Positions 9,901 to 21,303 of a stretch of 60,503 nucleotides of DNA are shown in pieces. Numbering within the stretch: the first letter of the stretch is position 1; every line of letters starts with the position of its first letter. The position numbers and the translations under genes are program-made. The DNA is from Prasinococcaceae sp. CCMP 1430 (Eukaryota; Prasinodermophyta; Palmophyllophyceae; Prasinococcales; Prasinococcaceae): positions 101,385 to 161,887 of the forward strand of contig RQSC01000008.1 in assembly GCA_013416795.1 (NCBI GenBank), in the 5' to 3' direction. The notes beneath the pieces are model-generated. The model was not told where the DNA came from, ran no database searches, and worked only from the letters and a program-made list of their open reading frames with translations.

Positions 9901-12900
9901 CCAAGTCGAGTGAGTCGAAAGGCGTCGTGCCGCCTCATGGGGAGGGAAACGGCCGCAAGCACCTCAGCATCTGCACCTCAATGTCACTTGACGACTTGGT
10001 GTCCTCCAACTCGAGCGATGACTGTGAGGTGGACTCGGCAATCTCGCGTGTCGGCCGCTCAACCCGCCAGGGAACACGCGTGAAGAAGTCGCGCCACACC
10101 TCGGACTCGATCATGCATGCCGTGCAGATCTCCGAGGCCGTGCGCGATCACGACTTTCGAAAGGACCGCCAGCCCATGCAGGCCATCACCTGGACGAGCC
10201 TGTTCGACGATTCGAACACGCAGAAGCGTGTATCCACCGTCAAGTTTTGGTTCAAGCAGTATCACGCGCACGATATCACGTGTGAGCCGAGGGCTGACTC
10301 GCTGTGCGTCAAATTCAATGGTGACAAGGTGGTCATGCACATGGTGAAGGGTGTGGAGCAGATGATCGCGGTGCTTTCCAGCGACAACTTCGTGAACCAC
10401 AGGTTGTTGGGCTTCACCCTCAACATGCCGGGCATGCGCGCGCGCTCTTTCGACGAGCTCAACCAGCACTTCGAGCGGATTCTGAGGGAGCACACGCCGA
10501 AGGGCTGGGCTTACGGCACGCCGGGAATCGTCTACGTCACGGTTGCAGAGGAGGGCGTCGCACCCACCCACCTGTACTTCACCGTGACGCCTGTAGAGGA
10601 GGCCTCCGACAAGGGCCCCACGACTGTGGCACCGCTTCCGGGCCTGATGGACATCGATCCCGTTCTGGCCGCACACTATGAGATTAGCCGCCTGTCGGGC
10701 TTCTCCTACAAGAACATCTCGAACATGGCGAGTTCAGGCAAGTGCCCGGCAGGCACGAGGAAAGAGTTCAGTTTCATGGCCAAGAGCGCTGACTACCACA
10801 TCGGCGTCTTCCTTGGCGAGGAACTGGCGCCCGTTAAAACCGCAGGCATGCACGACCGCCGCGTGTTCCTGCGCGCCGCCGTGTACAACAAGGCCATCTT
10901 CCTCGAGGAGAAGTCGCTGTCATCGCTGCCGGCGGCCTCGGCGGGCCATGCGCGCTCTTTGTCGGCCGTGTTCGACAGGAAGGCGCAGGACGGCTCGCGC
11001 CCCAGGCTGCTCGCTGCCGGCAAATCGACGGCTCTACGCAAGACTCGCTTGCTGAAGGGTTCTCGCACCTCGTACTCTAGCCTGAGCACACTCAAAGCCC
11101 GCGACCCACCGGCTGACCCCATGGCGGAGGACGATTCATCGATGCCGCGCTCGCGTTCCGCCAACGAGGGGTTCGACGATGGCGGCGACAAGTGGCTCGG
11201 CCTGCGCGAAGACTCGATTCTGCGCGACATTCTCGACCACCTCAAGCTCACCGTCCCTGTCACTGAGACCGCCTGGAATCACGTCTTCGTCAACATGATC
11301 GACAGCACACCCGAGGACGCCCACTCGGTCGAGCAGGTTGTGCGCACCTTCACCGATGAGTACGCGTACGACCTGCACGCGAACAAGGTGGCCAACATCG
11401 AGGTGAAATGCGGAAACGCGCGCATCGTAGCCTCAAACCCCACCGGCTTGAGCTGGCAGATCACCGCCGCGATGGCGGAGGCGCCCTCGGGCGCTGCTGC
11501 TGTGCCCGGGTACGATGCCAAGCTCGAGCCCTATCCGGTGCTTAATAAGGTGGAGCGCAAGCGCATGCGAGCGCAGAACGTCAACTCGACGTACGTGTAC
11601 GACTTCATCGAGCTCTTCGCGCAGTGCGCCCGCTCCGTGAACATCGTAGACATGGACGAAACGGACGATACCTTTTCGCACTTCTCGGCAAAGGAGCTCG
11701 TGCTGACTGGTGGCCCCGACGGCGAACTGGATGAGATCGTGCGCGAGCCCGGCATGAACAACGTAGCGATGGTTGCGTGGGAGTGCAAGGTGCGCACCGA
11801 CGACTACCCAAACGGCCGCGACTTTATCCTGGTGGCGAGCGACATCACGCACTTGAGCGGTTCGTTCGCACCCGCTGAAGACAACGTGTACAAGGCGGCG
11901 TTCGACCGCGCCATCGCTCGCGGCATTCCGGTGGTGTACATCGCCGCCAACTCGGGCGCGCGTATCGGGCTCGACGAGAAGGTCAAGGCGGCGTTCCGTG
12001 TGGCGTGGGTGGATGCCAAGGACCCCTCCAAGGGATTCAGGTATCTGTATCTTTCTGAGGGCGACTACGAGCGGCTGAGCGAGGGCGGGCGCACCTTCAC
12101 AGCCGAGCGCATCGAGGAGGAAGGCCAGGTCCGCTGGAAGCTGGTGGACGTCTACGGTGGCGTGGGTGTTGAGTGCCTGCAGGGGAGCGGCACAATTGCG
12201 AGCGTCACCTCGAAGGCGCGCGCGGAGACGACGACGCTCACGTACGTCACCGGCCGCTCGGTGGGCATCGGCGCCTACGTTGCGCGCCTTGGGCAGCGTG
12301 TCATCCAGCACGCGCAGGCGCCGCTCGTCCTCACGGGGGCGTCAGCGCTCAACAAGCTTCTCGGCCGTGAGGTGTACTCCTCGAACGACCAGATTGGCGG
12401 CCCGAAGGTGATGGGCAACAACGGCGTGTCAAACCTCGTTGTGAACGACGACGTGGAGGGCGTCCAGGCCATCCTGGAGTGGCTGAGCTACGTGCCCGAG
12501 CGGCGTGGCGCGCCGCTCCCTTGGCGTCTGCCCAGGGACCCGTCAAGCCGCGAGCTGATCGTGGTGCCCAGCCGCGCGCCGAGCGACCCGCGCACGTGGG
12601 TTCGCGACTTCTTCGACCGCGGCTCGTTCACTGAATGCCTCATCGGCTGGGGCAAGACGGTGGTGTGCGGCCGCGCGCGCCTGGGCGGCACGCCCATAGG
12701 CGCCATCGCCGTCGAGACCCGGCTGACCGAGAAGGTGGTCCCGGCCGACCCGGGCTTCGAGGGATCGCAGCGCCAGGTGGAGCAGCAGGCGGGCACCGTG
12801 TGGTTCCCGGACAGCGCATGCAAGACGGTGCAGATGATAAACGACCTCAACGAGGAGGGCCTGCCGCTCATGATGTTCGCCAATTTCCGCGGCTTCGCGG

Positions 12901-13634
12901 GTGGCCTCCGCGACATGTTCGGCGAGATCCTCAAGTATGGCTCGTACATTGTCGACGCGCTCCGCACCTTCCGCCAGCCCGTGTTCGTGTACGTGCCGCA
13001 CGAGGGCGAGCTGCGCGGTGGCGCGTGGGTTGTCATCGACCCCACCATCAACCCGGAGATGATGGAGATGTACGCGGCGGAGACGTGCCGCGCGGGCGTG
13101 TTGGAGCCCGAGGGCATCGTGGACATCAAGTTCCGCAAGCCGGACCTCATGAAGGCCATGCACCGCAACGATCCGTCGCTTGATCTGCTTCCGAAGGAGG
13201 CCCGCGAGAAGCGCGAGCAAGAGCTCATGCCCCTGTACAAAAACGTCAGCGTTGCCTTCGCGGCAATGCACGACACGCCCGGCGTCATGCTTCAGAAGGG
13301 GGCCATCCGCGAGGTTGTGCCTTGGAAGCAGAGCAGGCAATTCTTCATCACGCGCCTGCGCAAGAGGCTCGCGATCGACGCCATGAAGAGAGCGGTCATC
13401 GCGGCGTGGCCATCTGCGCCTACGGACGCGGTGCAGCGTGTGCTTGACGCGCACGCGGATACCGTGGAGATGCTGTCCACGCATGTGCAGGGCCCGGTGA
13501 ACGTCATGACGCCCGAGCTCGAGGCCGACGTGGCCGCTGTGCGCGCGGAGCACATCAAGGCGACAGTCGTCGCCATGTGCAACGAGGACGCTGGAGCCGT
13601 GAGGGCCGCCATCGCTGCTGCTGATCTGTTGTAG
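6916..13634 (+). CDS. ACC: Multidomain (eukaryotic) acetyl-CoA carboxylase, 5' incomplete
   Basis: Carboxylates acetyl-CoA to malonyl-CoA for fatty acid synthesis, in cytosol or plastid. One uninterrupted exon of about 2239 codons. Biotin carboxylase part: KAIRSMRRWAY, ATP-grasp KASEGGGGKGIRMV, EVNPRLQVEHPVTE. Biotin carrier: MEAMKM with the biotinyl Lys codon at 8859-8861. A central ACC domain follows, then carboxyltransferase with NSGARIGLDEKVK, QIGGPKVMGNNGVSN and NFRGFAGGLRDMFGE. The exon opens at acceptor CGCAG (6911-6915) and needs one base from an upstream exon; the conserved VLIANNG segment that should precede it is not found in the window, so the 5' end is missing. Two Ser/Arg-rich insertions (about 9900-10190 and 10915-11190) interrupt the central region. 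Converges with the oxygenase gene at 14070. Confidence 0.95.
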
Positions 13635-14069
13635 GCGGGACGAGACCTGCGAAGGCGAGACGCGTTGTGACCACAGACTGATGGCAAACCCATTTATGTT
13701 GCTCTCGCCCTCCTATCTCAACTGAACCCTGTAAATTACACACGCCGTCCTCCTTGGTTGGGGCCGCATTCCTTCGGCGACACTCAGCGCCTCGCGCCCG
13801 CCCCGCCGTCGCCGGCGCACAACGCCACTGTCGCGCTGCGCTTTGGGTGCTCGCGGCGCTTGCGCACTGCACCGCGAGTCTGCCAGACACACACCCTCGC
13901 AGTGTACGTGCACAGTGTGCAACTCTGCGTCTTACGTGCATTCATGGGCGCGTGCAGAATGCAATGCCACTGGCAGCGCTCGCAGATCAGGCTTGGTTGC
14001 AGCTCGTTTGCTTGATACAGTCGGGGCCAGGATCGCCCGTCGCTTCATGCCGTGCCGATAGCCTTCGCG
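13635..14069. other. Convergent 3' spacer, no gene seen
   Basis: About 435 bp between the stop codons of the acetyl-CoA carboxylase and the first 2-oxoglutarate oxygenase. I find no family-like coding sequence here; it presumably holds the two 3' untranslated regions. Confidence 0.6.
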
Positions 14070-15299
14070 TCACTTCTTAGCGAGGAGCGTCACGCGGCGT
14101 TGGAAAATCTCTGACCACTTCTCAGGCTTGTACGTGGACGTGGCGCCCTCAGCGAGCAGCTCCTGGACCGGCACGATCAGCGGTTCATTGTACTCGGGCG
14201 AGCGGTTGGTGTAAGCGCATGAAAAGTAGGCGATGCCCGCGCGACCGTCGTGCGCGCCGGTCGGCATGCGCACGCGGTGCACGGCGGACGTGAACGCGTC
14301 GTTGGACCACTGGCGCATTAGATCTCCGCAGTTGACGTACACGCCTCCCTTTACGACAGGAGGCGCGCGCCACTCGTCATCCTCAACCACCTCGAGTCCC
14401 GGACGGTCGGCGATGAGCAGCGTGCACACGCCAAAGTCCGTGTGCGCGCCAAGATGCGCGAAGCCGGGCTTGCCGGCGCACGGGTCGTCCGCCTCGTCCA
14501 CGGGGGGGTAGAAGTTGTATCGCATCATACCGGCGTGCCCCTCGAGGGGCGTGATGAAGGTCCGGCGGTCCAAGCCCGCGCTCAGCGCGAGCAGCGCACG
14601 CACGTCCAGGCTGAGCGCCTCGAGCTCTCGCGCGTACTCAATGGACTTCTCGCGGAATGTGTAGGCGGCCTCCGTGCCTTCCGGCCACACACCCGCCATC
14701 GAGTGGCGCGCCATACGCTGACAGCGCTCATCGTCGGCGGCACAGGCACAGAAGATCTGTATGTGATCGACCTTGGGCTCGTCCGTGTCAGTCCTGTTCA
14801 TCATACGCGCGATCGAATTCAGGCCCTTGCGCTGCAAGCCGAGAACCATCTTTGGCGGTGCGAAGTCGACCGGGAAGCGCACGTTGCTGTCGCTGTGGAT
14901 CTCGCGCATGAGGCGCAGCGAGTCGGCCATCAGGTCCTCGTCGATGCCGGTGTTCACCAGAATGAAGAAGCCGACGCCGCGGGCGGCCTCGCCCATGATA
15001 TTGGCAGCGGCCGCGACGGCGTCGGCGTCTTGCTCGTTCCCGTCTGCGACGCCGCGGACGCCGGTCATGTCGACACGCGGCAGGTCGAGCGGCGCGGGCT
15101 GCCAGGGGGCGCCGTCATCGGGTGCGGCTGCCTCTGCAGCGGCGTTTGCGCGGTCGAGGGTGCTGTTGACGGCGTCGAGCGTCTGCGTGCCCAGGTCGGA
15201 GCCAACGTGCTGCACGGTGCGGGAGGTCGGGGGCAGTATGCGTGTCGTTGGCCCCGGCGCGGGGCCTGGCACCACGGCGTGCGCGACCTCGACGGCCAT
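14070..15299 (-). CDS. 2-oxoglutarate/Fe(II)-dependent oxygenase, paralogue A
   Basis: Isopenicillin-N-synthase-like oxygenase of 409 aa, single exon. The start MAVEVAHAV was chosen because it matches MAAEVVRAV of the divergent paralogue at 16383; the open frame upstream has another ATG but no similarity. N-terminal DIOX region: LPRVDMTGVRGVADGNEQDA and GVGFFILVNTG. Catalytic core: GAHTDFG gives the HxD iron ligands, SAVHRVRMP the distal His, and GRAGIAYF the 2-oxoglutarate Arg. In this copy the usual RxS motif is R-A-G; paralogue B has R-A-S. Substrate unknown: the family oxidises small molecules such as hormones, flavonoids and peptides. No signal peptide seen. Confidence 0.88.
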   Translation of the reverse strand: MAVEVAHAVVPGPAPGPTTRILPPTSRTVQHVGSDLGTQTLDAVNSTLDRANAAAEAAAPDDGAPWQPAPLDLPRVDMTGVRGVADGNEQDADAVAAAANIMGEAARGVGFFILVNTGIDEDLMADSLRLMREIHSDSNVRFPVDFAPPKMVLGLQRKGLNSIARMMNRTDTDEPKVDHIQIFCACAADDERCQRMARHSMAGVWPEGTEAAYTFREKSIEYARELEALSLDVRALLALSAGLDRRTFITPLEGHAGMMRYNFYPPVDEADDPCAGKPGFAHLGAHTDFGVCTLLIADRPGLEVVEDDEWRAPPVVKGGVYVNCGDLMRQWSNDAFTSAVHRVRMPTGAHDGRAGIAYFSCAYTNRSPEYNEPLIVPVQELLAEGATSTYKPEKWSEIFQRRVTLLAKK

Positions 15300-15743
15300 C
15301 CGCCTCTTTCTGATCGTGGCGTAGACCCGCTGTGGGCTAGTCCGGAGGGCTGCGTCCGGTGAGTCGGCGTTGCTGAGGCTGCAGTGCTGTACTCTCGCGG
15401 TGTGGCAGCGCGCGGGGTGTGGCGCCCTCGCGGGCGGGCGCTCGCCCGAGTGTCGCCCCTCACCGCCGCCGCCTGTGCTCCCTACAGCACCCACTCGCCG
15501 CGGTGCAGTCCGAGAGCTGAGCCTGCGCCGCTGCGTACTCGCGCGCTGCCAGCAGTTTGGCAGCCGAGGACGCGCCGGCCGCCGCCACCCTGACGGCAGC
15601 CCGGGCCCCGGGTCGGCGCTGCTGAGTGAGTGAGGGCCTGCGTCTCCCAAGCCCGCAGCGCGGCGGCGGCGCAGGGGCGTCGGCATTGTGGCGCTCGCCG
15701 CGCGCTGCGTCGCCGTGGGGGCGCGCGGCGGGCGACGCTGCAG

Positions 15744-15795
<52 letters not shown>

Positions 15796-16382
15796 TGTCG
15801 TCCCTCCGTCCCAGGCCGCAGAAACGCCCCATCGCCACGCTTCACCGGAATGCAGATTCGCGTTCGAACTATCGTCACGTGGAAGGATGTGCATGCGAAA
15901 TGACGTACTTTACGTACGGCCTGCGAATTCGCGCTCCCGCGGCGAATGGGTGGGGCGCAGCGCGGCTCACGCTCGCGTCAGATCAAATCGAATCAACGTG
16001 TGAGCGAAGGGGCACGCGCGAAGGGGCGCGCTGATGTGGATTGGTTTTGGGGGCGTTTCCGGCAACGTGAGCACACTGGGCTGGCAGCGGCGGCGTGCGG
16101 GCCCACTGACGGCGGGGCCACTGCGGGCGGCGGGGGTGGGCACTGGGCAGCGGAATTGCAGCGGCGGTGCGCGCCACACCGCGCAGACAGCACGCCGCGG
16201 CCTCAGTCTCGCCTTGGCCAGCATCAGACCGCCGAGCGGCGCTCCGGCGCCATCCGAATCGCGCCCCGTCGCCCCTCCTCTGGCCGCGCGCCCGCGCAGC
16301 CGCGCGCACGTTCGCGCAGAAGCACTCCGCAGCGGCGGCCGACCTCGCAGCTGACGCGGCAGGCTCCGACACAACAAGGACG
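15300..16382. promoter_or_regulatory. Divergent promoter region of the oxygenase pair
   Basis: The 1083-bp spacer separates the start codons of two head-to-head paralogues. Besides the poly-C tract it has an AT-richer stretch near 15850-15990 with CACGTG and TGACGTAC boxes, palindromic sites of the kind bound by bHLH or bZIP factors elsewhere. Regulatory use is inferred only from position. Confidence 0.4.
15744..15794. repeat. Homopolymer of 51 cytosines
   Basis: An uninterrupted C run within the spacer of the two oxygenase genes. Poly-C/poly-G of this length can adopt i-motif or quadruplex forms and is prone to slippage in replication and sequencing, so its exact length should be treated as approximate. 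Confidence 0.95.
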
Positions 16383-17630
16383 ATGGCCGCCGAGGTCGTG
16401 CGCGCCGTGGCGCCAGGCCCCGCGCCCGCCCCCGTTCCGGGCGCCCCCCCCGCCTCCTGCCGTACGGTGAAGCACGTTGGCTCCGACCTCGGCACGCAGA
16501 CGCTCGAAGCAGTCAACAACAGCATCGACCAAGCCAACGCCACCGCCGAGGCCAAGGCGCCTCCTGACGGCGCCACCTGGCAGCCCACGCCGCTCGACCT
16601 GCCGCGTGTCGACATGACCGGCGTCCGCGGCGTCGCAGACGGGAACGAGCAAGACGCCCAGGCCGTCGCGGCCGCTGCCAAGGTCGTGGGCGAGGCCGCC
16701 CGCGGCATCGGCTTCTTCATTCTGGTGAACACGGGCATCGACGAGGAGCTGTTTACCGACTCGCTGCGCCTGACGCGCGAGATCCACAGTGACAGCAACG
16801 TGCGCTTCCCGGTCGCCTTCGCGCCGCCCGAGTCCGACATCGGCTTACAGCGCAAGGGCGCGAGCTCGGCGGCGCGTGCAATGAACCGGATCGATACGGG
16901 CGAGCCCAAGGTCGATCACATCCAGTCGCTGATGGTCGGCCCCGCCGACGAGGAGCGCTGCAAGCGTATGGCGCGCCACTCGATGACCGGTGTGTGGCCG
17001 GAAGGCACGGAGGCCGCCCGCACGTTCCGCGAGAAGTCCATTGAGTTCATGCAAGAGCTCGAGGCGCTCAGTATGGACGCGCGTGCGCTGCTCGCGCTGA
17101 GTGCGGGCTTGGACCGCCGGACCTTCATCACGCCCGTCGAGGAGAACGCTGGTATGTTTAGGTACAACTTCTACCCGCCAATGGACGAGGCGGACGATCC
17201 GTGCGCCGGCAAGCCCGGCTTCGCGCATCTTGGAGGTCACACCGACTTCGGCTCGTGCACCCTTCTGGTCGCCGACCGCCCGGGCCTGCAGATCGTCAAA
17301 GATGGCGAGTGGTGTGCGCCTCCCCTCGTCAAGGGGGGCGTGTACGTCAACTGCGGCGACCTGATGCGCATGTGGTCCAACGATGCCTTTACGTCCGCCG
17401 TGCATCGCGTGCGCATGCCGACCGGGTCACATGACGGTCGCGCAAGCATCGCCTTCTTCTCGTCCGATTACATTAACCGCTCGCCCGAGTACAAAGAGCC
17501 ACTGATCGTGCCGGTCCCAGAGCTGCTCGTCGAGGGCGCCACGTCCAAGTACAAGCCTGAGAAGTGGTCAGAGATTTTCCTACGCCGCATAAGGCTCGTT
17601 CAAAAGAAGGCCAGCGGTGCAGCACGATGA
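16383..17630 (+). CDS. 2-oxoglutarate/Fe(II)-dependent oxygenase, paralogue B
   Basis: Single-exon paralogue of the gene at 14070-15299, 415 aa, transcribed away from it. Long stretches are identical, for example HVGSDLGTQTL, LPRVDMTGVRGVADGNEQDA, REIHSDSNVRFPV and SAVHRVRMPTG. Iron ligands lie in GGHTDFG and the distal His in SAVHRV; the 2-oxoglutarate site reads GRASIAFF with the normal RxS. It ends seven residues later than paralogue A (ASGAAR tail). The head-to-head arrangement points to a local inverted duplication. An AATAAA sits 108 nt after the stop. Function beyond the fold is unknown. Confidence 0.88.
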   Translation: MAAEVVRAVAPGPAPAPVPGAPPASCRTVKHVGSDLGTQTLEAVNNSIDQANATAEAKAPPDGATWQPTPLDLPRVDMTGVRGVADGNEQDAQAVAAAAKVVGEAARGIGFFILVNTGIDEELFTDSLRLTREIHSDSNVRFPVAFAPPESDIGLQRKGASSAARAMNRIDTGEPKVDHIQSLMVGPADEERCKRMARHSMTGVWPEGTEAARTFREKSIEFMQELEALSMDARALLALSAGLDRRTFITPVEENAGMFRYNFYPPMDEADDPCAGKPGFAHLGGHTDFGSCTLLVADRPGLQIVKDGEWCAPPLVKGGVYVNCGDLMRMWSNDAFTSAVHRVRMPTGSHDGRASIAFFSSDYINRSPEYKEPLIVPVPELLVEGATSKYKPEKWSEIFLRRIRLVQKKASGAAR

Positions 17631-17737
17631 TGCCGGACGGCACCCCATCCCGGCCACGGCCTGCTGTCGACCACCCGACAAGAACGAAGCCTGAAGTGTG
17701 TGTCATGACTGTAGTGTATGCACAAATGTATGGAAGC

Positions 17738-17743
17738 AATAAA
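17738..17743 (+). promoter_or_regulatory. Possible polyadenylation signal (AATAAA)
   Basis: The hexamer lies 108 nt after the stop of oxygenase paralogue B in an AT-richer spot. Whether this organism uses AATAAA is not known from the sequence. The rest of the 463-bp spacer to 18093 shows no gene. Confidence 0.35.
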
Positions 17744-18093
17744 TGGCGAGCGCGCACGTAACGCTCGACACTCTTCCAATATCCTTTCTTCGGTTTTAAA
17801 TGCGCCCTCCAATAAGAACCTTACGGCCGTCTGCGCGAGCGCGCTGCGATGAGATGACGATCGATGCGCCGCGCACAGCACCCAGCGCACGCCGACCTGT
17901 ACATATACGAATGGTAGTGTGCTAGCAAGAGAGGGTGATGCCTACGAAGCTCGAGCTGGCCACCACGCACGATCCCGCCCCGGAGCCTCGTTCTCTGCGC
18001 GGCCGTCGCCTCTCTTGCGTGCAGGCCCTGTCGCTGCCTGAGAGCACGCGCCAGAGATCGGGGTGTCCTGACCTTCTGGCGACGGAACGACGC

Positions 18094-19344
18094 CTAGCGC
18101 GACACGCACACCGGCGCCCCAGTCTCAAGCTCGACTTCCGCGTCGGTGGCGTTGGAAAGGAACGGCGGCAGCGCGGTGGTGGGAATGCAGAAGCCGTCCG
18201 CCTGATCCTCGAGTTTGAGAGTCGAGAGTTCCGTCATCGCGGTGAAGGCATTGTCGGGAACGCTGGTCATGTTCATGTCCGCCATATCGAGGAAAGTGAG
18301 CTGGGTGAGCTGCGATACCTGCGGGGGGAAGGGCATGATGTTGTCGCCGATCTGCAGCTTCTCGAGAGTGCCGAGCACGGGGGTGAAGAATGTGTCGGGG
18401 ATGGACGTGAGTTGCGCATTGTCGATCTCGAGCTGCGTGAGGTTGGGCATGGGCTGCAGGAGGTCGGCCGGCAGCTCCGAGAAGGGGTTGATGTCCAGGC
18501 GCAGGTCGTCCATGAGCGGGATAGTCATGAAAGAGTCGGCGGGCCACGAGGGAATGTTGTTGTTGTTGAGGCTGAGGGTGGTGAGGTTGGGAGTGCCGGC
18601 CGTGATCTCCTTGAACCATGCCTCGATGTCGTTGTTGCTGAGCAGCAGGTTCGTGAGGCTCGAGAGCCCGCTGAATGCGGAGCCCGTGATGTTCACGATG
18701 TTGTTCTCGTTCAAGACCAGGTGTGTCAGGGTCGCCAGGTTCGAGAACGGTTCGGCGTCCAGCACAGGTCCGATCTCGTTATCACTGAGATCCAGGTCCT
18801 GCGTGCATGCGGATCGTTGCGGTGCCACGGTGCGGGCGCGTGGTGGCAGAGTGGGGCGGGGCGCGGGGGCGGGCAACGGGGGGCGGTGTCGCGGTGTGCG
18901 CGGTGTGCGCGATGCGCAGCACGACCGATGAGATGTCGCACGCCGATATTCAGACAGGGCGGGGGCGCACCGAGTCAGTCAACTGAGTTGACACGCGACA
19001 TTGCAAGCCGCATTTGGGCGCGCTTCGAGACGCCTGCAGATACGCGCGCGCGTGTGGCGCGCGCTGGCCGCGCGCACCTCGATCACGGTGAGCCCATCGA
19101 AGACGCCCTCCGTGAGCGTGACGATGCCGAGCTCCGAGAGGTCGAGCTCAGTGCAGACGCACTGCGCCTCGTCCATCGGCTCGACCGTGAGCACGCCGGC
19201 GGCGTCGACCATGAACGTACATGCGCCGCACGTGACTGCGGAGCTCGCCGGCCCGGGCCCCGGCGCCTCCTGGGCGTGCGCGAGGGAGGCCGCGCCCGCC
19301 GCGGCCACAGCGGCCACCAGGGCGCGCATCGTGGGCGGCGCCAT
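18094..19344 (-). CDS. Secreted leucine-rich-repeat protein
   Basis: Two exons, 19078-19344 and 18094-18798, joined in phase 0 (ATCGAG|GTGCGC to CACGCAG|GAC), 323 aa. It starts with a signal peptide (MAPPTMRALVAAVAAAG..SLAHAQ). A short Cys cluster follows (CGACTF, QCVCTELDLSE), an LRR N-cap. About nine repeats of 22-25 residues come next, with LxxLxLxxNxI patterns such as LTHLVLNENNIVNI, LTNLLLSNNDIEAW and LTTLSLNNNNIPSW, and a Cys-containing end (GFCIPTTALPPF...APVCVSR). No transmembrane helix or kinase follows, so it is probably secreted or cell-wall bound. Ligand unknown. The exon join falls inside the first repeat and restores its spacing. Confidence 0.83.
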
Positions 19345-20583
19345 CGCGAGCGCGGGCGAGTGCCTTTGCGGGCTGCGTGTGTGCGCGGGGGGGGGCGATG
19401 GGAACGGCGGCAGGCTCGCGTTCGTCAGCACCGCTTCGCCCGCGACCAAAGCGGCCGCCCGGAATTCAGCGTTAACAGCCCTCGCGCACCCCGCGCGCGC
19501 AGACGCGGAATTCACGCTGCCGGCCGCCGCGCCTCGGCCGCGGCGGGGACGCTCGCGAAGGGGGTCGAGGGGAGGGAGCGGGGATGGGAGGGAATTGCCC
19601 ACTGACGCACCTTGGACGGAGGGCCGAGAGCGGCTGGGTGCGCGTCTCGGGCCGGGGGCGGGCTGGGCGTCGGGCGCGCTCGGTGTGGCGCTCCGATCGG
19701 CGCGCGCGCGCGCGCGCGGCGCCGCCGAGGCATTGCCGAGAATTTTCCGGAGGCCGCCGCGCCGAAATGCCGGCGCCGCCGCGCGGCGAGGCAAACCCGT
19801 CCGATGGCGCCCGCCCCGTAAACTTTCCGGAACGCGCGCGCGCGCGCGCGCCCCGCGACATTTCGTTGCCGCGTTTCGCCGCTTCGATAACAATTCCGCG
19901 TTGTTTCTCGCGTGCTGGGATCCGCTCCCCCCATCCACAATCGCACGCGATGCTTGTCAGTTCGGACGTTTTTTTTATGAATGGGATCGTTTGCGGGGTC
20001 GTGGGCGCGTTTGCGCGCGCCGCGCGATCGATCCGCATCCGATCCGGCGCCGAAAAAAACGCGCGCGCGCGCCGCCCCGGCGAACCAGGCGTTCGACCCG
20101 CGATCGAGGTCCGCGGAGGGGGTTGGTCGGGACGGCGAGTGGCAATTCAGACCGGGCGGCGGCGAGTGTCAACCGGGAGTCAAAGCCCATCCTGCGCCGC
20201 CGGCGCGAGTTGACATCCAATTGGCGGCATGATGAGGGCAGCATTCGCGGAACGCCTCATTTCACGACCGTCGTTCTGCGCTTTCCAACGGGAAGTCATG
20301 GCAGTGACACTCGGCAACGGCATCATTCGCGTGTGTTAAGTGCGTTCAATGTAGTGAATGGCATGGTGTGAATGTCCGAAGCGTCGGCACCGAGAGCCGA
20401 GCGCGCGCTCCCACGCCAGCCGACGAGCGCGACGATACAGGTGGCACGCCGCGTGGAACCCGCGAGGCCGAGACTGTGGCCCGAGAGCGGCAGCGCCGCC
20501 TGCCCCGTTTTGCGGCGTCGCTCGCGAGCTCGCGAGCTCTGCTCGGCAGCCACCCACGTGCTCGCTCGCTCGCGTGTGTGTGC

Positions 20584-20584
<1 letters not shown>

Positions 20585-20636
<52 letters not shown>

Positions 20637-20644
20637 TGACTGTG

Positions 20645-20714
<70 letters not shown>

Positions 20715-20766
20715 CATGTGTGTGTGTGCGAGTGTGTGTGTGCGAGTGTGTGTGGGGGGGGGGGGG
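20585..20766. repeat. (AC)25 / (TG)28 inverted microsatellite plus poly-G
   Basis: Twenty-five AC units (20585-20634) are followed by a 12-nt spacer and twenty-eight TG units (20647-20702). The arms are reverse complements, so a hairpin with a 50-bp stem is possible. Interrupted TG repeats continue to about 20753 and end in 13 G (20754-20766). Confidence 0.95.
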
Positions 20767-21258
20767 CGGGCGGGCGTGTGTGTACGTTTGTGTGCGTGTG
20801 CGTTTGCGTTTGCATGCGCGCACGTGCCTGAGCGTGCGTGCGAGCCTGGATGTGTTGCGTGCGCTTTGGCGTAAGGTTTGGGTCGCATGAGCTTCTGAGC
20901 GCGAGCCAATTATGAGGGTGAATGGTAGGGTCGATATGTGGGCGCGTGGTGACCGCCAGCGTCTGCCAGCGCGCGTGCGCAGGATGCCGGGCGTCGCGCG
21001 AGGGGGTGGCGGCAGGGGGGAGAGGGTGCGCGAGAGCGCGCACCGGCCGCGCCGGGTGTCGGTGGACTGCGTGCGGGTGGTGCGGGGCCCGTCGTGCTCG
21101 CCCAGGCGCCGCAGTCCCGCGCGCCAGGGCCGGCGCGTGGAGAGGCAGCCAGCGGCGGCAGCGAGCGTTGCCTCGGCAGCGCAATGAAGTCACATCTTTT
21201 TTAAAGTAAGGAGGCGTCGCCTGCCCCGCACGCGAGCAGCGCCGGCATAGCTAACGCC

Positions 21259-21303
21259 TGCGCTGCGCTGCGCTGCGCTGCGCTGCGCTGCGCTGCGCTG
21301 CGC
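21259..21303. repeat. TGCGC pentanucleotide repeat, nine copies
   Basis: Nine perfect tandem TGCGC units, 187 bp downstream of the stop codon of the acidic protein gene (which is on the minus strand). Confidence 0.95.

Noticed and set aside
15460..15894. Poly-Gly or poly-Pro protein across the C tract
   Set aside because: It arises from the 51-nt homopolymer; the start codons of both oxygenases, fixed by paralogue comparison, lie outside it.
20323..20890. Open frames encoding His-Thr or Val-Cys strings
   Set aside because: They are translations of the AC/GT microsatellite in several frames, with no other protein-like sequence.
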